From UBA7692 sp964650845 (GTDB lineage Bacteria; Bacteroidota; Bacteroidia; Chitinophagales; LD1): DNA of 32,818 nt. Positions 16,801 to 23,253 of this stretch are shown here, piece by piece. The stretch lies in the NCBI GenBank assembly GCA_964650845.1, contig CAZYXR010000035.1, forward strand, positions 1 through 32,818, in the 5' to 3' direction. Every line of letters starts with the position of its first letter. Position 1 is the stretch's first letter. The notes below the pieces were generated by a model, which saw only the letters and a program-made list of their open reading frames with translations, searched no databases and was not told the origin of the DNA. The translations under genes were made by a program, and so were the position numbers.

Positions 16801-17269
16801 CATATTTCTTGTTTTCGCTTAAATCTACCGCCAACGAAAAATTGATGGGTCGCAAATCCGCAATTTTTTGATTGATACTTGCCTGCAATAAATTGAATTG
16901 TGAAGAAGCGGCTTGTGTGTTCAACTGAAGGATGTTGAGCAACTTGTCTTTTACTTCCGAAAAGTGCTTGCCAATTATCTGCGCTGCCTGCTCGTGCGAA
17001 ATCAACTTGCCCAATCGGTAATAATGTAGTAAAGGTAAGCCCACAAAGCGTGTGATAAAAAGGAGCGAAGAACCCACAAAACCATAGAACAATACTTTGC
17101 GCATTGCGGGCGCAAGAAACAAGTAGTACTCAAGCAAATTCACCGTAAGGAATAGTGCCAATACATACGCTGCACTAAAAATGCTGCCGCGCAAAACTTG
17201 GTTTAGGTAGAACTTGCGCGTAAAAGCATCTAATTTATTAAGTAGCTCGTGATACTGGTTCGATTGCAT
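13874..17269 (-). CDS. DUF4175 family membrane protein with long coiled coil
   Basis: A 1131-residue protein with two N-terminal membrane helices (about 28-50 and 59-82) and a third at about 158-176, then a beta-rich extracytoplasmic part (about 180-500; phrases such as YPAYTNRTDETLRNIGDLSVPQG cut short here: YPAYTNRTDETLRN). From about 515 to 800 it is an extreme Lys/Glu/Gln-rich coiled coil, and Gln/Met-rich helices follow to the end. The arrangement matches the DUF4175 family found across Bacteroidota, whose function is not established. The Lys-rich coiled coil produces many spurious antisense frames. The start at 17269 is good because the amphipathic N-terminus leads straight into the first helix. 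I infer an envelope-spanning scaffold; no enzyme motif is visible. Confidence 0.85.
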   Translation of the reverse strand: MQSNQYHELLNKLDAFTRKFYLNQVLRGSIFSAAYVLALFLTVNLLEYYLFLAPAMRKVLFYGFVGSSLLFITRFVGLPLLHYYRLGKLISHEQAAQIIGKHFSEVKDKLLNILQLNTQAASSQFNLLQASINQKIADLRPINFSLAVDLSENKKYVKYLVPPVLVLLFIIIAAPSVISEGTKRLYYNNRDFEKEAPFKFSVTNKSLKVLQFSNLTLQVKIEGEALPAEVYLETSKNKFKLKKQSADVFIHEFTSLQQSVDFKLQASGFYSTTYSIEVLPKPVISSFDVKCDYPAYTNRTDETLRNIGDLSVPQGTKLSWRFTSANTSNIQVKIGDSLYTAKSNPGGDFVFSKTAFQNIRYTLFISNENVSQADSVSYSLNVVPDLYPTISATEKRDSTNPNYYYYIGEVGDDYGIRNLTFNYAIVHEDSSSPFSNKVMNVAVPVGSTQARFTHFWNWKELGIQPGDRMTYYFEVWDNDGINGSKSSRTDVKTFNMPSQREMEKELNKDSKELKDELKASMKNAKDLKEQLREAQDKMMEKKNLNWEDKKNLSDLADKQKQLQEQLKEIKNKLSETTKKQEEFKPVSEQVKQKQEKLQELFDKVLDDEIKKLYEKLEKMLEELNKKDAMEKMSDMEMSNEKLEKELDRMLELFKKLEFNQKLEETANKLEQLAKKQEELAKQTEQQKDAAPNDAKSQEQQKQLQEEQKKLQEQLKEAKEDLKDLKKLDEESKSEQDFKEAEKNMETAEQQMKDAQDQMQQQQNNKAVGNQKSASNNMKNAAQKMKDMKSKMEQDGMAEDMKAIRQLLENIVRLSFDQEKLINDLKVVNVNNPKYVQLMSAQQKIKENSKMVEDSLFALARRQESISSFVTKQMNDVNRYLAKAISRLEDRYIANALSDQQFVMTGYNNLALMLSESLQNMQQQMAESQSQQPQDGMPNAACKKPGKNNKGMPNMSQMQKQLNDKINQLGEMMKRDGQQKGGDKGFQRELSKQFSELSAKQAELRKALEKVNQEQNKDGKNTLGNLGEAIQKMNETETQLVNKQLTTEMLKRQQDIFTRLLEAENAQRQRDEQPERESRTGNEQERKMPPSLAEYLKQQQQQADFYKTVPPALKPYYKQLTEQYFRHFAGEK

Positions 17270-17370
17270 TGTGCGGCTAAGATATGCGATTCTTTAAAAG
17301 CATTTATGCCAAAAATCATCAAACATTTTTCGGTGATAATGTGTTTAGAAGCGCGACCCGCTACTTTTTT

Positions 17371-17378
17371 TACTTTCG
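17371..17378 (+). promoter_or_regulatory. putative -7 promoter element of the retropepsin-like gene
   Basis: TACTTTCG is one base from TAnnTTTG and lies 20 bases ahead of the ATG at 17398. Transcription would begin inside the longer open frame that starts at 17284, which argues for 17398 as the true start. No matching -33 box at 19 bases. Confidence 0.35.
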
Positions 17379-17397
17379 CACATCAATAAAAATATTT

Positions 17398-17856
17398 ATG
17401 GCAAAAACATCTGCAAAAGGAAAAACACTTGCACCAGTTACAATAAAATTATCAATTGAAGAGTTAGAAAAAAGTGGTTATCATGTTTTTTTGAATGCAA
17501 AGGTGAATGGTAAAAAATGTCGTTTTCTTTTAGATACAGGAGCTTCAAAAACGGTAGTTGATAAAACTTGGTTCGAAAAAAATATCGGAAAAGAAAAACT
17601 CAAAACTGTAAAACAAGAAACAAGTGGTTTGCACAGTGTGGTTCACGAAAGCTATTTTGGAAAAATTGATGAGTTGGCATTTGGTAAAACAGTGGTGAAA
17701 AAATTTAGCTGCGCGGTTATTGATCTTAGCCATGTAAATAACACCTACAAGAAGGTGAACAAGCAGAAAATCCACGGTATTCTAGGTTCGGAGTTATTGC
17801 TACAGTTGGGTGCTGTTATTGATTACAAAGCAGCGCAAATGAGTTTGCAGGGATAG
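17398..17856 (+). CDS. retropepsin-like aspartic protease
   Basis: A 152-residue single-domain aspartic protease of the retroviral type, which would need to dimerise to build an active site from two Asp residues. The motif FLLDTGASKTVVD holds the catalytic Asp46, and IHGILGSELLLQLGAVIDY is the second conserved segment (hydrophobic-hydrophobic-Gly before the flap-side strand). The frame is open from 17284, but that extra 38-residue stretch is Lys/Phe/Arg-rich with no family similarity, and a promoter-like TACTTTCG lies within it; I therefore use 17398. No signal peptide or membrane segment, so probably cytoplasmic. Neighbours (DUF4175 divergent, small ORF and surE downstream) do not indicate a substrate. 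Confidence 0.82.
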   Translation: MAKTSAKGKTLAPVTIKLSIEELEKSGYHVFLNAKVNGKKCRFLLDTGASKTVVDKTWFEKNIGKEKLKTVKQETSGLHSVVHESYFGKIDELAFGKTVVKKFSCAVIDLSHVNNTYKKVNKQKIHGILGSELLLQLGAVIDYKAAQMSLQG

Positions 17857-17919
17857 GTTATTTAGAATCATTTTTAATAATAGAGGCAAAACAGTTATTC
17901 TTGCATCCATTTTTGTAAA

Positions 17920-18042
17920 ATGAAAAACGAAATAATTCTTCCTTTGCAGTCAAAACCAGCGGTAAAATTTACCTGCCGCAAAAAGAAATGCTGCAAAAAA
18001 TACAAGAAGGAAAAACGCTGCAAGAGCTGTCCTAAATCTTGA
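17920..18042 (+). CDS. 40-residue Cys/Lys-rich small protein
   Basis: A short frame from ATG 17920 to TGA 18040-18042. After a neutral start (MKNEIILPLQSKPAVKF) it turns strongly basic and Cys-rich: TCRKKKCCKKYKKEKRCKSC, with cysteines at 19, 24, 25, 34 and 37 (C-x4-CC-x8-C-x2-C). Over half of the last 22 residues are Lys or Arg. The cysteine spacing would suit a small metal-binding or nucleic-acid-binding knuckle, but no known family is assigned. It lies 63 bases after the protease gene and 29 bases before surE on the same strand. I believe similar short KKxCCKKYKK-type peptides occur in other Bacteroidota, which is recollection, not a search result. Confidence 0.6.
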   Translation: MKNEIILPLQSKPAVKFTCRKKKCCKKYKKEKRCKSCPKS

Positions 18043-18060
18043 TTTATTTTCGAAAATAAA
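18043..18060. promoter_or_regulatory. 18-base perfect palindrome with -7-like element before surE
   Basis: TTTATTTTC followed by GAAAATAAA is a perfect 18-base palindrome that begins directly after the stop of the small ORF and ends 11 bases before the surE ATG. The left half contains TATTTTCG (18045-18052), close to the TAnnTTTG -7 element. It may be a surE promoter overlapped by an operator, or a weak A/T hairpin between two genes. Confidence 0.4.
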
Positions 18061-18071
18061 ATGTAAGCATC

Positions 18072-18839
18072 ATGGCGAAACCTTTGATATTAGTAACAAA
18101 TGATGACGGCATTACTGCACCGGGCATTAAAGCATTGGTTGAAGCAATGAAAACTATTGGCGAGGTGGTGGTGGTGGCGCCCGACTCACCTCAATCGGGT
18201 ATGGGGCATGCCATTACTATCAATAGACCTTTGCGATTGCAACAGTTGGGAATTTTTGAAGGAGTGAAGTCTTTTTCATGTTCGGGTACTCCAGTAGATT
18301 GCGTGAAGTTGGCAAATAATAAGGTGTTGAGCAGAAAACCGGATTTATGTGTAAGTGGAATTAACCATGGCTCAAATTCCTCCATCAATATTATTTACAG
18401 CGGCACCATGAGTGCGGCTGTGGAAGCCAGTTTAGAGCAAATTCCTTCCATAGGCTTTTCTTTATCAGACTTTTCTGTAGAAGCCGATTTTACTGCTGCA
18501 AAGCACTTTGCTATTGCCATTGCAAAACAGGTTTTAGAAAATGGAATTCCCAAAGCTACGTTGTTGAATGTAAACATTCCCAAGTTACCATTAGAGTTGA
18601 TTAAAGGCATGAAAGTTTGCCGCCAAGCTGTGGCCAAATGGGAAGAAGAATACATTGAACGTATAGATCCATTTGGGCATAAATACTATTGGCTTACAGG
18701 TAAGTTTGTAAACTACGACCACGGTGATGATACCGATGAATGGGCACTTGCAAATGGCTATGTAAGTGTTGTACCCGTTCAGCACGATTTAACTGCGCAT
18801 CATGCTATTCCATACATAAATGGTGGTTGGAAGTTTTAA
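18072..18839 (+). CDS. surE: 5'/3'-nucleotidase SurE
   Basis: A 255-residue metal-dependent phosphatase that removes phosphate from nucleoside 5'- and 3'-monophosphates, and in some species short polyphosphate. The N-terminal ILVTNDDGITAPGI carries the metal-binding Asp11-Asp12; VVAPDSPQSGMGHAIT supplies the conserved Ser, and VSGINHGSNSS the conserved Asn of the active site. GTPVDC and the C-terminal DHGDDTDEWALANGYVSVVP are also typical. Length is normal. It is cytoplasmic with no signal peptide. The gene ends two bases from the stop of the convergent histidine kinase gene, with no hairpin between them, so the two transcripts must overlap at their 3' ends. Confidence 0.95.
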   Translation: MAKPLILVTNDDGITAPGIKALVEAMKTIGEVVVVAPDSPQSGMGHAITINRPLRLQQLGIFEGVKSFSCSGTPVDCVKLANNKVLSRKPDLCVSGINHGSNSSINIIYSGTMSAAVEASLEQIPSIGFSLSDFSVEADFTAAKHFAIAIAKQVLENGIPKATLLNVNIPKLPLELIKGMKVCRQAVAKWEEEYIERIDPFGHKYYWLTGKFVNYDHGDDTDEWALANGYVSVVPVQHDLTAHHAIPYINGGWKF

Positions 18840-18841
18840 TG

Positions 18842-20218
18842 CTACCGCTCTATTGGCAGTGCTATAAAAAAAGTGCTGCCCTTGCCTTCCTCACTTTCAA
18901 CGCGAATAGTACCACCTAAAATTTCAGTGATTTTTATACAGATAGCAAGGCCAATTCCTGTGCCTTCGTATTTTGAAGAGTTTTTGTGAAGCCGCTTAAA
19001 AGCATCAAATATTACCTCGTGGTTTTGTTGGGCTATACCAATGCCGTTGTCTTTCACGAAAAATTCATTTTTTGAATATCCAATAGTTACCTCGGGGTTT
19101 ATGTCGGCACTACGATATTTTATGGCATTTGAAACTAAGTTTTGAAACAATTGCGTAAGCAACATTTCTTCACCAATCATGTTTGGTAGTTTTTCAATGG
19201 TAACTTTTGCGCTCGTTTCGGTAATTGATTGTGCCAGCCGCTCGCGAATGTTGCTGAAAACAACATTGGGATTAACTACTTGTAGCGAAGGTGCAGCATT
19301 TGAAAGGCGCGAAAACTCTAAAATATCTTTTATGAGCATATCCATTCGCTCTGTACCCTTTTGCGCATGTGCCAAAAGAATATCTACATCAGGGTTTTGA
19401 TTGTTGCTGGCAGTTAGTGTTTTGCGAGCAAGCGAAATAAAGCCATTTACAGTGCGCAAAGGTTCTTTTAAATCGTGGCTTACTACATAAGCGAATTCGC
19501 GCAAACTTTGGTTGCTTTCCTGCAATGCTTTAGTGCGTTTTTCTACCGTTGCTTCCAGTTGTTCATTTTGTGTTTTGATAGTTTTTTCCGATTCAAAATG
19601 TGCTCTTTCAATTTTCTCTACATAGTGTAAAACATAAAAGCCAATCCCGGCTGTGGTTTGTATCATGCCCAACATGCCTATTAAATACGAATAGGGTGTA
19701 AGTTTATCAACGCTATATGCAATTGGATTAGAGTTGATGGCTGCAAAGTGCAGTACAAGTATGAAACTGGAAACAAAGCCAAAAACTATGAACGTTTCTT
19801 TTTTTGTGATAAACAGCACCGAAACGATGCTCAAAAACATCAACTCGGCTGTAGAGATAAATACTCTGGCGTAGCTGAGAATGATGCCTCTTTTAAAAAA
19901 ATCGGCAATTACATTATCAACGAATATTGTAATGCTTATGCTTACCATTAACACCACTCCCGCAGCAAACATTTTATTGCGTGTTAGCAATAAAAGCGCG
20001 GTGATTATTCCACCTAAGCCTATGATGTCGCCTACTAACAAAACGTAACCACGCCTCAATACCAAGAAATGATCAATAATGTATATTGTTTGTACAAATA
20101 CGCCAAACAATAACAAGGCAAACAAGAAGCGAACTTTTAAACGGGCGAACTCGTTTTTAAATTCAATTCCACGAAGAAAATAATCTAAGAATTTTTCCAA
20201 ATGGTAGTAATCAAACAA
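18842..20218 (-). CDS. membrane-bound sensor histidine kinase
   Basis: A 458-residue sensor kinase. Six hydrophobic helices (about 30-50, 58-78, 85-104, 120-138, 143-160, 175-197) form an N-terminal membrane sensor without a recognisable PAS or periplasmic domain. A short coiled coil (about 200-240) leads to the HisKA domain: FAYVVSHDLKEPLRTVNGF with the phosphorylated His248. The ATPase domain shows the N box NLVSNAIKYR, G1 DNGIGIA and G2 GTGIGLAI. No receiver domain is fused and no response regulator lies in the window, so its partner is unknown. The HDLKEPLR box is of the type seen in light- or redox-sensing kinases, but no chromophore-binding site is visible. The gene follows a TonB receptor after a strong hairpin and so is probably transcribed separately. 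Confidence 0.92.
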   Translation of the reverse strand: MFDYYHLEKFLDYFLRGIEFKNEFARLKVRFLFALLLFGVFVQTIYIIDHFLVLRRGYVLLVGDIIGLGGIITALLLLTRNKMFAAGVVLMVSISITIFVDNVIADFFKRGIILSYARVFISTAELMFLSIVSVLFITKKETFIVFGFVSSFILVLHFAAINSNPIAYSVDKLTPYSYLIGMLGMIQTTAGIGFYVLHYVEKIERAHFESEKTIKTQNEQLEATVEKRTKALQESNQSLREFAYVVSHDLKEPLRTVNGFISLARKTLTASNNQNPDVDILLAHAQKGTERMDMLIKDILEFSRLSNAAPSLQVVNPNVVFSNIRERLAQSITETSAKVTIEKLPNMIGEEMLLTQLFQNLVSNAIKYRSADINPEVTIGYSKNEFFVKDNGIGIAQQNHEVIFDAFKRLHKNSSKYEGTGIGLAICIKITEILGGTIRVESEEGKGSTFFIALPIER

Positions 20219-20240
20219 TCATTTTGATTACGCAAATTAT

Positions 20241-20281
20241 GCAATAAAAGTTTCGGAATTGCAATTCCAAAACTTTTATGC
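20241..20281 (-). terminator. long hairpin after the TonB receptor gene
   Basis: Two arms of about 18 paired bases (GCA-TAAAAGTTT-GGAATT against AATTCC-AAACTTTTA-TGC, one bulge and one mismatch) with a tiny TGCA apex. It lies 12 bases beyond the stop of the minus-strand TonB receptor gene and ahead of the kinase gene. There is only a short T-rich run after it, so it may work as a terminator or as a 3'-end stabiliser. Confidence 0.55.
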
Positions 20282-20292
20282 GATGCTAATTG

Positions 20293-23133
20293 TTATTTGT
20301 TTTTACCAAAGTTTACTAAGTCGAACTCCCAGCCCACAAAGTATCTTGAGCCAATGAATGGCGAGCCGATGGCTGTTTGTGTTGGTTTGTTATAGATGTT
20401 TGCCCCGCCAATGCGAAGGGTTGAGAAAATTTTGGTGAACTCGTAAGAGATATTGATATCAAGGTTGTGGTAGCTTTTGATGATGCCATCGCCCATGGGT
20501 CCTTGCCATTCGTAATCTGGCACCCATTTAAAGTTGGCAGCAAAGCCCAATCCTTTCCATACTTTGTTGGCATTTACGCCCACGTTGATTTTATGTTTTG
20601 GTGTGTTGAAACCTGTAAGTTGCAAGTTTTCAGCTTCTTTCAACGGCTTGTCGTACAAATCGGCATAAGTATAGTTTACATAAGGTCTAATTCCTTTTCC
20701 AACATAGTAACTTACGCTAACGCTTGCGCCCCATGATGGAACCGGTTTGTCTAAGTTTACGTATAGTTGAAGTGGTTTGTAGTAGTTGGTATCGCCTCCT
20801 GCTGTTACACTTGCGTATATTTGATCCAACGCGCTTCCGTCTTCAACACTACCCAACACCGGAGATGCGATTCTTGAGAAACCAAGAAAACGCTCGTAGT
20901 AACTAAAGTATGAAGAGAAATCTATAAACAATTTTTTGTTCACGAATTCGCCACGGTATCCCAAATCAACTGTTGTTACTAACTCTGTTTTAAGCGGTTT
21001 TACATCAATTGTTTTTAGTAGGGTTGGTGCTTGTGTTTCAATTTGGTCTATGGTCATAATTTTATTAGTAACCAAAGAATCTAAAATATCAACCGAGCGT
21101 TGGGTGTATTGCAATCCATAACCATTCAAATTACCTACCAAGAAGTTGTCTCCGATACTTAAGTTAAGATACTGCTCTTGCAAAGTTGGCAAGCGGAAGG
21201 CGCGACCGGCACTAATGCGCACTGTGTGATCTTTGTTAGGTGTAATTACAAAACTCAGGCGTGGCGAAAACTGAACAGGGAAGTTGCTGTTTTTATCTAA
21301 ACGCACAGAACCAATGATGCGCAATTTATCTTTTGCTAAACGCTTGGAAGCTTGAATAAAACCACCCACTTCTTGCACGCGTAATCTTCTGCCCGAAGTG
21401 TCTTCAAAAATTGTACCTCGCGAATTCGGCAAATACAATCTGTAAGATGCGCCAGCCATCAAATCTACAGCTTTGATAAAGTCGAAAGTATATTGACCTT
21501 CTAAATGAAACATAGAAGAACGGTCGTAGAATTTTGTGCCTTCTTTTGCATCGGGGTTCGATACTAATTTTCTGTAAACCGAGTCGAACTCATGCCCGCC
21601 TTTTTTAAACCAAAACTCATTAGCATTGGTGAATGCTGCTGCACGCGCAATTGCTGCTGTTTTTGCTTGAATACTGTTGCCAATACAATCGGCACAAAAG
21701 CCATCGGTAAGTGTATCTAAAACATCAAAGTATTTACCCAAAAATTCAGGAACATAACCGCCAGCAATGCTTGCTCTGGTTAAATAAGCTCCGGTTAATC
21801 CGATGTTCATTGAGTTGCCCGCATCTTCTAAAGCATAATATGTTTTTATCTCAAAGTTTTTGCCTTTCAATGCAAGCTTTGGTGCATGGTAGGTGAAGTC
21901 TTTAATTTGGTAACGTGTAGAAGACTGGAACACTGCTGTACCGTAACCAAACTGATAAGTAGCACTTAACTCCAAATCTGGTTTGAAACGATAGTGCAAT
22001 TGTGCTCTCAAGCCACCTCTTTTCACTCGCGGATCAATCAAATCGGCTTCGCCATAACCCGGAGCTTTAATTTTTAATTTATTGGGGCTTGCCCAAGGGT
22101 TGAAGTCTAACCAGTTGCCCAACGCTACATAATCATCGTGTTGCTCTAAAGTAAGGTCTGTACCCGGACCGTATGGTTCTTCAGCTTTTTGGCGAATTAC
22201 TTTACTCAAGTCCACAATTGTAGGGTTGTTGAAGGTATCTAAATCGCCATATCTGTTGAAAGTTGAATCGTCAGGAATCCAATCGCGGCTGTAATAACCA
22301 AAACCACCAGATAATTTGATTGCAAATTTTTGGTTTTTGCCAAATGCCTGAGCATAGCGAAACTGTGCATCAACATAGCCTGCCGGTGCGCTGGTGTAGC
22401 CGCCATTTACCTTAAAAGCAACACCTTGATGGTCGTAAGGGTTTTTTGATGTCATTGAAACTACCCCTTGCATTGCATTTGCTCCATACAATGCTGAAGC
22501 TGCACCCGAAATTACCTCCACGCTTTCCATGTCTAAATCATTGCCACCCACAAGGTTTCCTAAAGGCATGTTCAAGCCTGGCGATTCGTTATCAACGCCA
22601 TCTAAAAACTGTTTGGTACGGAACGAGCGCGTATCGCCAAAACCACGAAGGTTGATGATGGTTAATCCGGCAGATGAAGTAACAAGGTCTATGCCTTTGA
22701 AGTTTCCTAAGCTCTGATAGAAATCGCCCGATGCTGCGCCTTTAATTTCTTTGGCGGTCATTTTTTCAATTTGTATCGGTGCTTCTTTTAGTGCTTCGCT
22801 TACACGCGAAGAGGTTACCACCACATCGCTACCAGTAATGTACGATTGTTCCATGGTAATATTTATTGTGTTGGAGCTGCCAACCGAAACTTCTCTTTGC
22901 TCGTAACCCATGTACGAAATCACGAGGGTTTTTGCTGTTTCTGGAATTTCTAAAGTGAATTTTCCATCAGCATCGGTGGTAACACCAATGGTGGTTCCTT
23001 TAACGACTACGCTTGCGCCAATCAAACTTTCTTTGTTGGAGGCATCGTTGATTTTTCCGGTAATGGTTTTTGTTTGTGCGAATAGATTGGTGAGAATTGT
23101 TGTAAGCGCGAGCGCAAGTAAAATTCGTTTCAT
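20293..23133 (-). CDS. TonB-dependent outer-membrane receptor with carboxypeptidase-like N-terminal domain
   Basis: A 946-residue outer-membrane transporter powered by the TonB-ExbBD complex. After a signal peptide (MKRILLALALTTILTNLFAQ) comes a carboxypeptidase-regulatory-like domain (about 22-105: GKINDASNKESLIGASVVVK, YMGYEQREVSV), the usual Bacteroidota extension. The plug domain follows (about 115-230), with INLRGFGDTRSFRTKQFLDG and VEVISGAASALYGANAMQGV. The rest is beta-barrel strands to GSRYFVGWEFDLVNFGKNK. No SusD-type partner lies next to it, and two Cys in a loop (CADCIG) are a minor oddity. It more resembles siderophore, vitamin or oligopeptide receptors than the SusC glycan class, but substrate is not predictable. 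Its 3' end has a strong hairpin at 20241-20281. Confidence 0.93.
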   Translation of the reverse strand: MKRILLALALTTILTNLFAQTKTITGKINDASNKESLIGASVVVKGTTIGVTTDADGKFTLEIPETAKTLVISYMGYEQREVSVGSSNTINITMEQSYITGSDVVVTSSRVSEALKEAPIQIEKMTAKEIKGAASGDFYQSLGNFKGIDLVTSSAGLTIINLRGFGDTRSFRTKQFLDGVDNESPGLNMPLGNLVGGNDLDMESVEVISGAASALYGANAMQGVVSMTSKNPYDHQGVAFKVNGGYTSAPAGYVDAQFRYAQAFGKNQKFAIKLSGGFGYYSRDWIPDDSTFNRYGDLDTFNNPTIVDLSKVIRQKAEEPYGPGTDLTLEQHDDYVALGNWLDFNPWASPNKLKIKAPGYGEADLIDPRVKRGGLRAQLHYRFKPDLELSATYQFGYGTAVFQSSTRYQIKDFTYHAPKLALKGKNFEIKTYYALEDAGNSMNIGLTGAYLTRASIAGGYVPEFLGKYFDVLDTLTDGFCADCIGNSIQAKTAAIARAAAFTNANEFWFKKGGHEFDSVYRKLVSNPDAKEGTKFYDRSSMFHLEGQYTFDFIKAVDLMAGASYRLYLPNSRGTIFEDTSGRRLRVQEVGGFIQASKRLAKDKLRIIGSVRLDKNSNFPVQFSPRLSFVITPNKDHTVRISAGRAFRLPTLQEQYLNLSIGDNFLVGNLNGYGLQYTQRSVDILDSLVTNKIMTIDQIETQAPTLLKTIDVKPLKTELVTTVDLGYRGEFVNKKLFIDFSSYFSYYERFLGFSRIASPVLGSVEDGSALDQIYASVTAGGDTNYYKPLQLYVNLDKPVPSWGASVSVSYYVGKGIRPYVNYTYADLYDKPLKEAENLQLTGFNTPKHKINVGVNANKVWKGLGFAANFKWVPDYEWQGPMGDGIIKSYHNLDINISYEFTKIFSTLRIGGANIYNKPTQTAIGSPFIGSRYFVGWEFDLVNFGKNK

Positions 23134-23253
23134 TCGTTTGTTGTTGAAGTGTTTCGTTTTGTATAAAAGGCGGGTGAAAATATAAAAAACATCAAAACAA
23201 CAAACTATTGTTAAATCAACCGATGCCGATTATTAAGAAATTGTAATTCCCTG

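Noticed and set aside
17284..17397. Extended N-terminus of the retropepsin-like protein
   Set aside because: The extra residues have no family similarity and include a promoter-like TACTTTCG; ATG 17398 gives a normal single-domain length.
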